Shown here: positions 34,589-45,218 of the stretch, one piece after another
Numbering within the stretch: the first letter of the stretch is position 1
Layout of the letters: each line of letters begins with the position of its first letter
Made by a program: the position numbers and the translations under genes
Source of the DNA: an uncultured Anaerosolibacter sp.
GTDB taxonomy: Bacteria > Bacillota_A > Clostridia > Peptostreptococcales > Thermotaleaceae
DNA: 56,625 nt
Reading direction: 5' to 3'
NCBI GenBank assembly: GCA_937948705.1
Contig: CALECF010000021.1
Coordinates: 1-56,625, forward strand
The notes under the pieces: generated by a model
Told to the model about the DNA's origin: nothing
Database searches by the model: none
What the model saw: only the letters and a program-made list of their open reading frames with translations

Positions 34589-36079
34589 TTACAGGGTTAC
34601 ACCTGTTTTAAATATGGCAATTTCTCTAAATTGATTTTTCTCATTATTTACCCTCTCACCACTTGCAACTTCGATAACATAATCTATGAATGTTACCAAC
34701 ACATCTTCCATAGATTTATCTTCCACAAGAGTTCCCGCGTTAAAGTCTATCCAGTTTTTCTTTTTATTATAAAGCTCAGAATTCGTAGATATCTTCATCG
34801 TAGGAACAAAGGTACCGAAGGGTGTCCCTCTCCCTGTGGTGAACAGAACGATATGACATCCTGCCGCTGCTAGGGCAGTGGCAGCTACCAGATCATTCCC
34901 TGGGGCACTCAAAAGGTTTAAGCCCCTCGCTTTTGATATATCTCCATATTTCACCACATCTACCACCTTAGAATGTCCAGCCTTTTGTGTACATCCTAAA
35001 GATTTATCTTCCAGGGTAGTAATCCCGCCTGTCTTATTTCCTGGAGATGGATTCTCATAGATCGTTTGTTTATTGGTTAAGAAGTACTCCTTAAAATCGT
35101 TTATCAACGCCACAATTTTGTGAAAAGTGTCTTCATCTTTCGCTCTTTCCATTAAGATGGTTTCCGCGCCAAACATTTCAGGCACCTCAGTAAGAATACT
35201 TGTTCCGCCCTGGGCAATTAGATAATCAGAGAATTCCCCTAATAAAGGATTGGCTGTGATTCCGGAAAGACCGTCAGATCCTCCGCATTTTAAGCCAACT
35301 TTCAATTCAGATAGGGGCACTTCTTCTCTCTGATCATCCTTCATCGCATCATATATTTCTTTAATTCGCTGTATGCCTTCTTCAATCTCATCCTCTACTT
35401 CTTGGGTTACTAAAAATTTCACTCTTTGTTCATCAATTTCTCCAAGAAACTCCTTAAAGTCTGCAACTTGATTGTTTTCGCAGCCAAGTCCTAGTACCAA
35501 GACACCACCACAGTTTGGATGTTTCACCAAACCTCTTAAAATCTTCTTTGTGTTTTCATGATCTTCTCCTAATTGAGAGCATCCATAATTATGTTTATAT
35601 ACTTCAACATGATCTATTGAAAGAATATTGCCTTCACTTTTGAAGGTATCTACAATCATTTGCCCTGTTCCATTTACACAACCAACCGTCGGTACAATCC
35701 ATAGCTCATTTCTTATACCTACACTACCATCTTTTCTTCTATAACCCATGAACACCCTGCCTTCGTTTTGAATATCTCTGTCAGCAAGATTTTGATTAAA
35801 AGAATAATCGTTGGTGCCCCTTAGCTTTGTTTTGGTATTATGAACATGTATATGATCTCCTGGCACAATGTCTTCTAAAACAAATCCTATGGGTTGACCA
35901 TATTTTATGACAACATCATTTTTTTTAATCTCTTTGATGGCGATCTTATGACCTTTCGGTATATCGTCATTTGCTCGTATTTTTATCCCATTGAATTCAA
36001 TTGTTTCCCCTGTTGTATAAGTCCTTAGCACAACCAAAACATTGTCTTCATCATGAATTTTTATAAACTCTTTCATCAT
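34589..36079 (-). CDS. uxaA: Altronate dehydratase
   Basis: A 496-aa protein that converts D-altronate to 2-keto-3-deoxygluconate. The N-terminal SAF-like domain (about 1-95, with YGQPIG and HVHNTK) is followed by the large UxaA catalytic domain with Fe/Mn-binding residues in GYRRKDGSVGIRNE, HNYGCSQLG, CGGSDGLSGITANPL and the C-terminal TGRGTPFG. Together with uxaB and uxaC it forms the galacturonate branch. It is the last gene of the operon. Confidence 0.94.
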   Translation of the reverse strand: MMKEFIKIHDEDNVLVVLRTYTTGETIEFNGIKIRANDDIPKGHKIAIKEIKKNDVVIKYGQPIGFVLEDIVPGDHIHVHNTKTKLRGTNDYSFNQNLADRDIQNEGRVFMGYRRKDGSVGIRNELWIVPTVGCVNGTGQMIVDTFKSEGNILSIDHVEVYKHNYGCSQLGEDHENTKKILRGLVKHPNCGGVLVLGLGCENNQVADFKEFLGEIDEQRVKFLVTQEVEDEIEEGIQRIKEIYDAMKDDQREEVPLSELKVGLKCGGSDGLSGITANPLLGEFSDYLIAQGGTSILTEVPEMFGAETILMERAKDEDTFHKIVALINDFKEYFLTNKQTIYENPSPGNKTGGITTLEDKSLGCTQKAGHSKVVDVVKYGDISKARGLNLLSAPGNDLVAATALAAAGCHIVLFTTGRGTPFGTFVPTMKISTNSELYNKKKNWIDFNAGTLVEDKSMEDVLVTFIDYVIEVASGERVNNEKNQFREIAIFKTGVTL

Positions 36080-36120
36080 TTGACACTCCTCAATGTAAGG
36101 ATTTTAATCTTTCAAGAACT

Positions 36121-37527
36121 TTATACATGAAATCCAAAGTAGTCATTCGCATTGTAATAACAAATATCTTTTACTACTTTTCCTAGCAAGTCCATATCCT
36201 CTGGCACCTCGCCATTCTCTACCCACTCACCCAGTAGGTTACATAGAATTCTTCTAAAATACTCATGTCGTATATAGGATAAGAAGCTTCTTGAATCCGT
36301 CAACATACCTACAAATCTGCTAATCAGTCCTACATTAGATAGGGCAATCATCTGGCGAATCATTCCATCCTTTTGGTCATTAAACCACCAGCCTGAGCCA
36401 AATTGGATCTTCCCTGGAATACCGCCGCCTTGGAAGGAACCGATCATCGTTGCTAAAACTTCATTGTCCCTAGGATTTAAACAATAGAGAATCGTCTTGG
36501 GTAGCTCGTTGGTTCTATCTAATGCATCTAGGAATTTAGCCAACGGCTGAGCAAATGATTCATCTCCGATGGTATCAAATCCAGTATCCGGTCCTAATAA
36601 ATTCATCATCCTTGAATTAACATTCCGAATGGTTCCAATATGAAGCTGCATTACCCACCCAAGCTTTGCATACTCTTTTCCTAAGAACAACAAGACTTGT
36701 GTTTTATATTTTCTGATTTCAGATTCTGTTAATTTCTCACCTTTTAAAGCTTTTATAAAAATTTCATTCACCTCTGCTTCTGTCCCCTCTTCAAATACTA
36801 CGGGATCCAATGCATGGTCTGATACTCTGCAGCCTTGTTCATCAAAGAATTTAACTCTTGCACCTAAGGCCTTCAATAAATCTCCAAAGTTACTGATTTG
36901 ATCTCCGACTGCAAGGGCTAACTTATTGATCCAGTCTGCAAAACCTTCCTTATCAATATTTATTCCTTTATCAGGCCGTAGTGTTGGAAGCACCTTCACA
37001 TCAATTGTTTCATCTTCCGCAATTGATTTGTGATAGGCAAGACTATCTACTGGATCATCTGTGGTACAGATCACCTTTACATTGGATCTATTAATCAAGC
37101 TACGGCTAGTAAACTCACTCTTTTGAAGCAACGTATTACACTTTTCCCATATCTCTTCGGCTGTTTCCGGGCTTAGCAGTGTATCTATCCCGAAATAACG
37201 CTTTAGTTCTAAATGTGTCCAATGATATAGTGGGTTTCCGATGGTACTTGGCACAGTCTGTGCCCACTTTAGAAATTTTTCCTTATCTTCTGCATCCCCA
37301 GTAATATACTTTTCCTCGACACCGTTACTTCTCATGGCCTTCCATTTGTAATGATCCCCACCAAGCCAAATCTCTGTAATGTTTCTATAAGATTTGTTTT
37401 CCGCAATCTCCTTTGGGTTTAAATGACAATGATAGTCAATGATCGGCATATCTTTAGCAAACTGATGATAGAGTTTTACAGCAATTTCATTGTTTAATAT
37501 AAAGTCTTCATCCATAAATTTTTTCAT
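36121..37527 (-). CDS. uxaC: Glucuronate/galacturonate isomerase
   Basis: A 468-aa member of the amidohydrolase-like uronate isomerases: IDYHCHLNPKEIAENK near the N-terminus, CTTDDPVDSLAYHK (about 151), and LGWVMQLHIGTIRN and GWWFNDQKDGM towards the C-terminus. It converts D-galacturonate to tagaturonate (or glucuronate to fructuronate). It lies between uxaB and uxaA in one operon, about 40-50 bp apart each side. Confidence 0.94.
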   Translation of the reverse strand: MKKFMDEDFILNNEIAVKLYHQFAKDMPIIDYHCHLNPKEIAENKSYRNITEIWLGGDHYKWKAMRSNGVEEKYITGDAEDKEKFLKWAQTVPSTIGNPLYHWTHLELKRYFGIDTLLSPETAEEIWEKCNTLLQKSEFTSRSLINRSNVKVICTTDDPVDSLAYHKSIAEDETIDVKVLPTLRPDKGINIDKEGFADWINKLALAVGDQISNFGDLLKALGARVKFFDEQGCRVSDHALDPVVFEEGTEAEVNEIFIKALKGEKLTESEIRKYKTQVLLFLGKEYAKLGWVMQLHIGTIRNVNSRMMNLLGPDTGFDTIGDESFAQPLAKFLDALDRTNELPKTILYCLNPRDNEVLATMIGSFQGGGIPGKIQFGSGWWFNDQKDGMIRQMIALSNVGLISRFVGMLTDSRSFLSYIRHEYFRRILCNLLGEWVENGEVPEDMDLLGKVVKDICYYNANDYFGFHV

Positions 37528-37579
37528 CTAATAATCCTCCTAAAATTTTAATAATGTGGATTTACGCAATATTATATTA

Positions 37580-39022
37580 CTAGAAACTATCTACAGCATC
37601 CTTCATACCCTTTTCCAAAATCAACTCTAGGTAATCCGTAGTTCTCCTATGAAGGCCATTTATCTCATTTAAATTCATTTCCCAGTTTCTTTCATAGCCA
37701 AGCACCTTTTCAACTAATATCTCTAAACCTTGTCTTGACCCATCATATTCAGTCCATAGATTCTTATAAAGTTCAATGATATCTTCATCATCCTTTAAAT
37801 TAATGGTTTCACCATTTCGATCTCCTCTGTAGAATGCAATGAGTGCTGAGAGGGAAAATACCAATCTATTCGGTAACTCATCTGTTAAATCTTTATATTG
37901 CAAAATCGACGGTAAGACCCTAGTTTTGAATTTCGACATTGAATTTAAGGAAATGCTCGTCAAATAGTGCTTAATAAATGGATTTCTAAATCTATCTATC
38001 ACAGCATTAGCAAAATCCACTAGCTCCTCCTTTGATAGTTCTAGTGTTGGAATAATTTCTTCAAAGATTGTGTCTTTTATAAATTGTCCTAAACTACTAT
38101 CCTCTACAGATTCTCTTACAGTATCCTTTCCATACAGGTATGCTACAGGAACCATTGAAGTATGGGCTCCGTTTAGAATTCTTACCTTTCTAGTTCTAAA
38201 AGGAGTAAGATCATCAACAAACAATACATTTAACCCCGCTTTGTCTGCGGGGAACTCATCTTTCACCCATTGAGGACCTTCAATAACCCACAGATGAAAT
38301 TGTTCGCCTTCGACAACTAAGTCATCTTCATAACCTAGTTCTTTTCTAATCTCTTCTATTTTTTCTTTTGGATATCCTGGAACTATTCTATCTACCAAAC
38401 TATTACAGAATGTGTTTGCTTCATGCATCCAGTTCATAAATCCGTCTCCCAAATTCCATAAAGCTGCATATTTTAAGATCACTTCTTTTAATTTTTCTCC
38501 ATTTTTATCAATTAGTTCACAAGGAATGATAATAAATCCTTTTGTCTTATCCCCATGAAATACTTTATATCTATAATATAAAAGTGCGGCTAGTTTTGCA
38601 GGAAAGCTATGTTGTGGTTTATCTTTTGACGTATCATTTTCATCAAAAACAATGCCTGCTTCAGTTGTGTTAGAAACAATGAATCTTAACTCCGGGTTAT
38701 TAGCAGTTTCTAAGTATGCATCGTACTGATTATAAGGATTAATTCCTCGGCTTATAACGTCAATGATGGTGTGCTCGCTAATCACTTCCCCATTTTTTAT
38801 ACCATTCAAATACAAGGTATATAATCCATCTTGCTGATTTAGCATCTCCACCAGTCCATTTTTTAATGGTTGCACTACCACTACACTTCCGTTGAAATCT
38901 ATTTCTTTGTTCATTTCATAAATCGTCCAATCTACAAAAGCTCTAAGAAAATTACCTTCCCCGAATTGAAGCACCTTTTCAACATAGTTCTTCTTTTCAT
39001 GAACATCTTTAATCTTTTTCAT
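37580..39022 (-). CDS. uxaB: Tagaturonate reductase
   Basis: A 480-aa mannitol-dehydrogenase-family enzyme that reduces tagaturonate to altronate with NADH. An N-terminal NAD-binding segment ([16 protein letters not shown], about 17) is followed by SNTTEAGI (about 115) and a C-terminal domain with [19 protein letters not shown] (about 282), which holds the catalytic Lys-Asn-His region. It is the first gene of the uxaBCA operon and is preceded by a LacI-type operator. Confidence 0.92.
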   Translation of the reverse strand: MKKIKDVHEKKNYVEKVLQFGEGNFLRAFVDWTIYEMNKEIDFNGSVVVVQPLKNGLVEMLNQQDGLYTLYLNGIKNGEVISEHTIIDVISRGINPYNQYDAYLETANNPELRFIVSNTTEAGIVFDENDTSKDKPQHSFPAKLAALLYYRYKVFHGDKTKGFIIIPCELIDKNGEKLKEVILKYAALWNLGDGFMNWMHEANTFCNSLVDRIVPGYPKEKIEEIRKELGYEDDLVVEGEQFHLWVIEGPQWVKDEFPADKAGLNVLFVDDLTPFRTRKVRILNGAHTSMVPVAYLYGKDTVRESVEDSSLGQFIKDTIFEEIIPTLELSKEELVDFANAVIDRFRNPFIKHYLTSISLNSMSKFKTRVLPSILQYKDLTDELPNRLVFSLSALIAFYRGDRNGETINLKDDEDIIELYKNLWTEYDGSRQGLEILVEKVLGYERNWEMNLNEINGLHRRTTDYLELILEKGMKDAVDSF

Positions 39023-39044
39023 CCGCTTTCCTCCTCAACATTTT

Positions 39045-39060
39045 ATGTTAACGTGTGCAT
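39045..39060. promoter_or_regulatory. LacI-type operator upstream of uxaB
   Basis: ATGTTAACGTGTGCAT has the central CG and TG...CA ends of LacI-family sites. A plausible promoter (TTGCAA, 17 bp, CATAAA on the minus strand) encloses it. Confidence 0.65.
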
Positions 39061-39137
39061 AGATTTGCAAAGTTAAACTCATGGACAAATCTGTCGTGAG
39101 TTTCCTTATAAAACAAGCATACTTCAATTATATTTGG

Positions 39138-40154
39138 CTATACCTTCTTGTTAATATTTATTCTTCCCACAGATTCTCTGAGTTGAAGCTCTGTATTCAT
39201 ATAGATGATTTCTCTTTCTATTTGTTTTCCACCAATTAATTCTAATAGCTTTTTAGCCCCTTCTTTACTAATTTCCTCAATGGGTCTTTTAACCGTAGTT
39301 AATGCTGGTGATAAAAATGAGGAGAATACATTGTCATCAAATCCCATGAGGGAAATATTTTCAGGTATCTTCAAGCCCCGCTCTGCAATGGCTTTCATGG
39401 CACCTACAGCCATGTCATCGTTGGAACAAAACACTGCTGTAGGAATACTGGAAAGATTCAATATCTGCTGCATGGCTCTATATCCACTCTCCAAATCATA
39501 TTTCCCTTCCACAATAAAATCTTTATTCATTGGAATATTGTAACGAATGAGGGCCTGTAAAAAACCTTCTTTTCTTTCCTGGGTAGATTTAAACCCTTTC
39601 TTCCCCTCGATGATTGCAATTTTTTTGTGTCCACGTTGTATCAGGTGTTCGACTGCTTTATACGCACCCTTTTGATCATCGGATAGAATATTGGTAATGG
39701 GTGCAGCTTGAATTTCCCTGTTTAGAACCACCAAAGGAATGCTCTTTTCTAATATATTATAGATGAAGGAATCGTCTTTGGTACTCTGACTCATAACAAT
39801 AATACCATCAAAGTGTTTTTTGTTTATAGAATGAAAATTTATATAATCATCGATTCCACTTACTATCAAATTGAATTCTTTATGAACAATACCATTAACA
39901 CCTCGTACAACTTCATAGAAAAAATTAGATGAGGTACCTTCATGAATGGTTGAAAAAAATAATCCTATGTTATAAGATCGATCTAAAACAAGACTCTTCG
40001 CATTATAATTGGGTGTGTAGTTTAACTCTTTAGCTATAGATGTTATTCTTTTTTTTGTGTCCTCACTAATTAGAGGACTATCATTCAAAGCTCTCGAAAC
40101 GGTGGTATGAGAAACGCCTGCCAACTTAGCTATATCTTTGATTGTAACACTCAT
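39138..40154 (-). CDS. LacI-family regulator of hexuronate catabolism
   Basis: A 338-aa protein with an N-terminal HTH (TIKDIAKLAGVSHTTVSRALNDSP) and a periplasmic-binding-protein-like effector domain from about residue 60. It is probably a UxuR/KdgR-like repressor of the adjacent uxaBCA genes. The same 15-bp operator precedes both uxaB and this gene, which suggests co-regulation and autoregulation. The effector is unknown but is likely a uronate-pathway intermediate. Confidence 0.88.
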   Translation of the reverse strand: MSVTIKDIAKLAGVSHTTVSRALNDSPLISEDTKKRITSIAKELNYTPNYNAKSLVLDRSYNIGLFFSTIHEGTSSNFFYEVVRGVNGIVHKEFNLIVSGIDDYINFHSINKKHFDGIIVMSQSTKDDSFIYNILEKSIPLVVLNREIQAAPITNILSDDQKGAYKAVEHLIQRGHKKIAIIEGKKGFKSTQERKEGFLQALIRYNIPMNKDFIVEGKYDLESGYRAMQQILNLSSIPTAVFCSNDDMAVGAMKAIAERGLKIPENISLMGFDDNVFSSFLSPALTTVKRPIEEISKEGAKKLLELIGGKQIEREIIYMNTELQLRESVGRININKKV

Positions 40155-40184
40155 CCGATCACCTCAATTTCATCATAACACATC

Positions 40185-40199
40185 ATGCACACGTTAACA
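40185..40199. promoter_or_regulatory. LacI-type operator upstream of the uxa regulator
   Basis: ATGCACACGTTAACA is the exact reverse complement of the site at 39045-39060. Confidence 0.65.
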
Positions 40200-40295
40200 A
40201 TTTTTTTTGCTCTATACTACAATACAGATTCCATTTTCTTCTGCACCCCTCCTTTTTAGAGTATACGAAAGTATGGGTTCTAATACTATAACTAT

Positions 40296-40331
40296 AAAAA
40301 ACAGGCGCAGAATAATCACTTCTACGCCTGT
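40296..40331 (-). terminator. Terminator of the ribose operon
   Basis: CAGGCGTAGAA/TTCTGCGCCTG stem (one mismatch) followed by TTTTTT on the minus strand, behind rbsB. Confidence 0.75.
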
Positions 40332-40395
40332 CCCCAACCTACAATTACGTATTCATATATGATCTTGTCTTACTGCAGGTTATGTATATTTAGAT

Positions 40396-41304
40396 TTACT
40401 TCGTCACTAATTTTAAATCAACTGGAATAAACGTATCTACAGTCTCTCCTTTTAATACTTTATCTGCCATTTCTACCCCTAATGCTCCAATCTTATCTGG
40501 CTGCTGAGCCACCGTAGCTGCCAACTTGCCTTCTTGAACAGCTTTTACTGCATCATCTGTCGCATCAAAACCAACTACCATTATTTCCCTTCCACTTGCT
40601 TCAATTGCTTTTAATGCACCCAAAGCCATTTCATCATTATGGGCGAATACTGCATTGATCTCTGTTTGGGCCTGTAGTATGTTCTCCATTACAGTTAAGC
40701 CTTTTGTTCTATCAAAATCTGCTGTTTGCTTTGCAATTACCTCTATTCCAGCACCTTTAATTGCATCATTAAATCCTTGGCCTCTGTCTCTTGCGGCAGA
40801 AGTTCCAGCAATACCTTCTAACTCTACTGCCTTACCAGCCCCACCAAGTTTCTCAATGATAAACTCTCCTGCCATCTTACCACCTGCTACATTATCAGAT
40901 GCAATATGAGTAACGACTTCTCCAGCATTTGCACCCCTATCAAGGGTAATCACAGGAATTTTCGCATCATTTGCAAGCTTAATGGCACTTCCCACAGCAT
41001 CTGAATCCGTAGGATTTACTAAGATCACAGATACTTTCTTTGTAATCAAATCTTCCATATTCGCTAGTTCTTTAGCTGGATCATTCTGAGAATCAAGTAC
41101 GATTAGTTCAGCTCCTAGCTCCTTTGCTTTTACCTCAGCACCCTCTTTTAATGTTACAAAGAAAGGATTGTTTAACGTTGAAACAACCAATCCAATTTTT
41201 GTACCTTCTGGCTGTTGTGTCTCAGTTGCAGGTTTATTACCGCATCCCGAGAGCAAACCCATCATTAAAATAACAACCAATACAATACCTAATGCTTTTT
41301 TCAT
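40396..41304 (-). CDS. rbsB: Ribose ABC transporter substrate-binding lipoprotein
   Basis: A 302-aa protein with an N-terminal lipoprotein signal (LLSGC, lipidated Cys at about 21) and a type I periplasmic-binding fold: [54 protein letters not shown]. It would bind ribose outside the cell and deliver it to RbsC. It is the last gene of the operon, separated from rbsC by 78 bp that hold a strong hairpin. Confidence 0.93.
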   Translation of the reverse strand: MKKALGIVLVVILMMGLLSGCGNKPATETQQPEGTKIGLVVSTLNNPFFVTLKEGAEVKAKELGAELIVLDSQNDPAKELANMEDLITKKVSVILVNPTDSDAVGSAIKLANDAKIPVITLDRGANAGEVVTHIASDNVAGGKMAGEFIIEKLGGAGKAVELEGIAGTSAARDRGQGFNDAIKGAGIEVIAKQTADFDRTKGLTVMENILQAQTEINAVFAHNDEMALGALKAIEASGREIMVVGFDATDDAVKAVQEGKLAATVAQQPDKIGALGVEMADKVLKGETVDTFIPVDLKLVTK

Positions 41305-41343
41305 ACCTTTTCCTCCCTTTAATTAAATATAGTTTATCTTTCA

Positions 41344-41370
41344 CTGAGAACATGTTCATCATGTTTTCAG
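41344..41370 (-). other. Intercistronic hairpin between rbsC and rbsB
   Basis: CTGAGAACATG/CATGTTTTCAG, an 11-bp stem with a 5-nt loop and no T-run. It is a probable mRNA stabiliser or processing site that favours the binding protein. Confidence 0.6.
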
Positions 41371-41382
41371 ATGAAAACAAAA

Positions 41383-42318
41383 TTATTTTTTCCTATCAAA
41401 TAACACAGCAATAAGTATTACAGCTCCCTTTATAATCATTTGATAGTAGGATGACACATCTAAGATATTTAGTGCATTATTTAAAATTCCAATAATAAGG
41501 GCTCCTACTACCGTACCCAGTATGCTACCTAATCCGCCAGATAAACTTGTTCCTCCAAGCACGACTGCTGCTATGGCATCTAACTCATATCCCGCACCTG
41601 CATTCGGCTGTGCTGAAGCCAGTCTAGAAGTAATAATGATTCCTGCAAGTGCTGCGAGCATGCCGCTTATGGCATATACAATCACTTTAATCTTTCCTAC
41701 AGATATTCCTGATAGTTTTGTAGCTTCTTCATTTCCACCTAAGGCATAAACATATCTCCCTAGCCTAGTTTGTTTTAATACATAGTAAGAAGCTACAAAA
41801 ACTATCAAAGTAATATAAATGGGAATAGGAATTCCTAAAAAATATCCATTTCCTATGGCTGAAAACTTCTCTGCACTCACGCCACTACCTAATGTGATAG
41901 GCTTTCCATCTGTAAAGACTAATGTAGCACCTCTTAAAACAGTCATGGTCACAAGTGTGGCAATAAAAGGCTGAACTTTTCCCTTATTGATGATTACACC
42001 CGTTAGTCCACCTACGAAAATTCCAATGGCTAATGCTACAGTTACCGCTACCCAGGGACTTATACCAGTAGCAATTAAGCTTGCGCACACTGCTCCTGCA
42101 AAAGCAAAAATCGAGCCAACGGAAAGATCTATTCCACCAGTTAAGATTACAAAAGTCATACCGGCAGCAATAATCGAATTGATTGATGTTTGCCGAAAGA
42201 CAATTAACATATTAGAAAAAGTAAGAAATCGAGGACTTAAAAAAGAGATGATGATCGTAAAAAATAATAGTCCTATCACTGATTTAAATTTTAACAATTT
42301 GTCTTTATTCATTTTCAT
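41383..42318 (-). CDS. rbsC: Ribose ABC transporter permease
   Basis: A 311-aa protein with about eight to ten membrane helices. It has the EAA-like BPD_transp_2 signatures GGIDLSVGSIFAFAGAV, GALNTILD-like LGSILGTVVGALIIG, and GGNEEATKLSGISVGKIK. Its start lies 1 bp past the rbsA stop, indicating translational coupling with the ATPase. Confidence 0.94.
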   Translation of the reverse strand: MKMNKDKLLKFKSVIGLLFFTIIISFLSPRFLTFSNMLIVFRQTSINSIIAAGMTFVILTGGIDLSVGSIFAFAGAVCASLIATGISPWVAVTVALAIGIFVGGLTGVIINKGKVQPFIATLVTMTVLRGATLVFTDGKPITLGSGVSAEKFSAIGNGYFLGIPIPIYITLIVFVASYYVLKQTRLGRYVYALGGNEEATKLSGISVGKIKVIVYAISGMLAALAGIIITSRLASAQPNAGAGYELDAIAAVVLGGTSLSGGLGSILGTVVGALIIGILNNALNILDVSSYYQMIIKGAVILIAVLFDRKK

Positions 42319-42319
42319 A

Positions 42320-43816
42320 TTAAGCCTCCCTTATCCCAACAGCACATTTTAATATCCGCTCTTGGGTGGCTTCTTCTCTATCGAAATTGCCGGTCAATCT
42401 TCCGCTATACATTACTGCAATTCTATCGCACATCCCTAAAATTTCAGGCAGCTCTGAAGATATGATCATTACACTCATGCCATCCGCCTTGAACTGATTG
42501 ATCAGATCATATATTTCTTTTTTTGCACCAACATCAACGCCTCTGGTGGGCTCATCTAGAATCAGTATTGTAGGATTCGTCATGAGCCCTTTTGCAATAG
42601 ACACCTTTTGCTGATTTCCTCCACTTAACTTTTTTACAATTTGATGGATACTGGGTGTTCTTATGGACATCTTTTCAACATAATGATGTACAACGTTTTC
42701 CTCTTTCAGCCCATCTATCATAAAAGAAATCCTTTGAAATTGTTTTAAATCTGACAAACTCATATTTTCTTTGATTGACAAATCAAGAATAAGTCCTTGA
42801 GCTTTACGGTCTTCTGAAACATAAGCTATACCATGTTCTAGTGCATCTTTTGGAGATTGAATTCTACATTTCTTCCCGCCAATGATGATTTCTCCTTTTT
42901 CTACAGGTATTGCGCCATAAATTGTTTTTGCGAGTTCTGTTCTGCCAGCCCCCATAAGTCCTGCGATACCAAGTATTTCACCTTTTTTAAGAGTAAAGCT
43001 GATATCGTCTACATATTGATTTGATAAATTCTTAATTTCTAGAGCTATTTCACTTATTTTTGTATTTACTCTAGGATATTGTTCTTCTAGCTTTCTTCCT
43101 ACCATCATTTCAATAAGCAATTCTTCATTTAGGTTTTCAACATAATCTTCATGAATTAGTTTTCCATCCCTCATAATTGTAGCCATATCACATATCTCAA
43201 AAACCTCCTTAAGTCTATGAGATATATATACAATGCTACAACCATCATTTCTAAGTTCATTGATGACCTTAAATAAAGCAGTGGTTTCTTTATCTGTCAA
43301 TGCATCTGTAGGTTCATCCATAATGATAATCTTTGCATTTAAGGATAAAGCTTTTGCAATCTCAACCATTTGTTGTTCACCAATACTCAAATCAGATACT
43401 AATTCTCTAGGCTCTTTTTCTACACCAAGTCTTTTAAGTAATTGTCTTGAATCGCCGAACAACTTTTTCCAATTAATTTTCTTGAATGAATTCACAGGTT
43501 CTCTTCCTAGAAATATGTTTTCCCCTATGGTAAGTTGTGGGATTAAATTCAGCTCTTGGTGGATGATAGCTATCCCTGTATCTTGTGAATCTTTGGGTGA
43601 CTTAAATATCATCTGCTTTCCAGCAAAATATATTTCTCCTGCATCTGCCTGATACACACCACTGAGAATTTTCATCAAAGTTGACTTTCCTGCGCCATTT
43701 TCACCTAATAGCGCCATAACTTTCCCTTCGTAAATGTTAAAATAAATATTCTCTAGGGCCTTAACACCTGGAAACTCCTTTGTAATGGCTCTCATTTGCA
43801 AAAGTGGTTTTGTCAA
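42320..43816 (-). CDS. rbsA: Ribose ABC transporter ATP-binding protein
   Basis: About 498 aa, with two ABC domains. The first has Walker A GENGAGKST, LSIGEQQMVEIAKAL and DEPTDALT. The second has the degenerate P-loop GLMGAGRTELAK and the signature LSGGNQQKVSIAKGL, typical of sugar importers. TTG 43816 is chosen because GGGAG lies 8 nt upstream; a GTG at 43825 overlaps the SD. It is directly behind rbsD. Confidence 0.94.
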   Translation of the reverse strand: MTKPLLQMRAITKEFPGVKALENIYFNIYEGKVMALLGENGAGKSTLMKILSGVYQADAGEIYFAGKQMIFKSPKDSQDTGIAIIHQELNLIPQLTIGENIFLGREPVNSFKKINWKKLFGDSRQLLKRLGVEKEPRELVSDLSIGEQQMVEIAKALSLNAKIIIMDEPTDALTDKETTALFKVINELRNDGCSIVYISHRLKEVFEICDMATIMRDGKLIHEDYVENLNEELLIEMMVGRKLEEQYPRVNTKISEIALEIKNLSNQYVDDISFTLKKGEILGIAGLMGAGRTELAKTIYGAIPVEKGEIIIGGKKCRIQSPKDALEHGIAYVSEDRKAQGLILDLSIKENMSLSDLKQFQRISFMIDGLKEENVVHHYVEKMSIRTPSIHQIVKKLSGGNQQKVSIAKGLMTNPTILILDEPTRGVDVGAKKEIYDLINQFKADGMSVMIISSELPEILGMCDRIAVMYSGRLTGNFDREEATQERILKCAVGIREA

Positions 43817-43828
43817 TTTTCTCACTCC

Positions 43829-44248
43829 CTAAAAAACCACCCCAGATTTTAGAATAATATTCGCATAGGGTGTGTATTCTCCAGTTCTTACAATACAAGT
43901 AGATTCCTTTGTGATTGATTTGAATAACTCATGATTTACTTCAGTGATCTTAATCTTTATACCCTCGGTGTTTTCTATCTTTTCGATAATATCCCTTACT
44001 CGTTGGTACATCAAGGGACTCACGTCTTTCGTTTCACTTGCAATAATTACTTCTTCAATTTTTAATTCTTCTAGTATTGTCTCAAGGGTTTCAATGAAAG
44101 TAGGAATACCCTGTCTTAATGATAGATCAATGCGTTGTACTTCCTTGGGAATAGGAAGGCCACTATCACATATGGTCAGCATATCATTATGACCCATTTT
44201 TGCGATTGCATAAGATATCTCAGAATTTATCAAAACACTCTTTTTCAT
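43829..44248 (-). CDS. rbsD: D-ribose pyranase
   Basis: A 139-aa member of the RbsD/FucU family: MGHNDMLTICDSGLPIP near residue 18, with the catalytic His, and a C-terminal RTGEYTPYANIIL. It interconverts pyranose and furanose forms of ribose so that RbsK can use it. Its ATG overlaps the rbsK stop by 4 bp. Confidence 0.94.
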   Translation of the reverse strand: MKKSVLINSEISYAIAKMGHNDMLTICDSGLPIPKEVQRIDLSLRQGIPTFIETLETILEELKIEEVIIASETKDVSPLMYQRVRDIIEKIENTEGIKIKITEVNHELFKSITKESTCIVRTGEYTPYANIILKSGVVF

Positions 44249-45165
44249 AGTAATTCCCCCTCAAAATGATTAACATCGTCTGTGAATGGCAAAGAGCTTT
44301 GGGCTCCTAACTTTGTGACTGTTAGTGCTCCTACTTTTGTCGCAAAGTCGATGGCTTGTGTCATCTCTAATTTGTTGGATATCGCCACTGCCAAAGCTCC
44401 AACAAAACTATCTCCAGCTGCAGTGGTATCCACAGCCTTTACTCTATATGCTTTGAATCTATACATACCTTGCTCCGATAAATACATACTCCCTTTTTCC
44501 CCCAGGGTAACAATCAGCTGCTTCACACCCTTTTCAAGAAGTTTCTTTGCAGCTGCCAGAACATCTTCATCATTTTTTATTTCCATTCCCGTAAGTATTT
44601 CCAGCTCTGTTTCATTAGGAACCAATAAATCCACATTCGCAATAACTGCGTCTTCTAGGAATTGTGCGGGCGCAGGGTTCAATATTGTATACTTCCCTGC
44701 TTCCTTAGCCTTTAATAAAGCGTATTGCACCACCTCCATAGGCACTTCTAGTTGGATAACGATCGTTTCCGCCTCATGAATCACATCTAAACTATTTTCT
44801 ATGTCAGCTTGCGTCATTTTAAAATTTGCACCTGGTACAACTATAATAGAATTATTCGCTTCCCCATCTACTGTTATCATGGCTACCCCAGTAGAGCAAT
44901 CGTTTTCCTTCGTGATGTATTTCGTATCTACGTTATCTTGTGTAAGGGCATTTTTCAGCGTTTCCCCAAAGCCGTCGTCGCCAATCTTGCCGATCATCCC
45001 TACATTTCCACCAAGTCTGGCGATGGCAACAGCCTGATTTGCCCCTTTTCCTCCAGGTATTTGCCTAAAAGAATCCCCTATAATTGTCTCTCCCATTTTA
45101 GGCATATTCTTGGTGTTTGTCACTAAATCCATATTTAAACTACCAATGACAACAATTTTACCCAT
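44245..45165 (-). CDS. rbsK: Ribokinase
   Basis: A 306-aa PfkB-family kinase that phosphorylates ribose to ribose-5-phosphate. Signatures are the N-terminal GSLNMDLV, PGGKGANQAVAIARLGG (about 37) and the C-terminal DTTAAGDSFVGALAVA (about 250) with the catalytic Asp and anion hole. It follows rbsR and is coupled to rbsD. Confidence 0.94.
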   Translation of the reverse strand: MGKIVVIGSLNMDLVTNTKNMPKMGETIIGDSFRQIPGGKGANQAVAIARLGGNVGMIGKIGDDGFGETLKNALTQDNVDTKYITKENDCSTGVAMITVDGEANNSIIVVPGANFKMTQADIENSLDVIHEAETIVIQLEVPMEVVQYALLKAKEAGKYTILNPAPAQFLEDAVIANVDLLVPNETELEILTGMEIKNDEDVLAAAKKLLEKGVKQLIVTLGEKGSMYLSEQGMYRFKAYRVKAVDTTAAGDSFVGALAVAISNKLEMTQAIDFATKVGALTVTKLGAQSSLPFTDDVNHFEGELL

Positions 45166-45218
45166 TTTCCCGCGCTCTAGTTATCATCATAACTAGAGAA
45201 CTTCCCTCCCTCTTGTAT

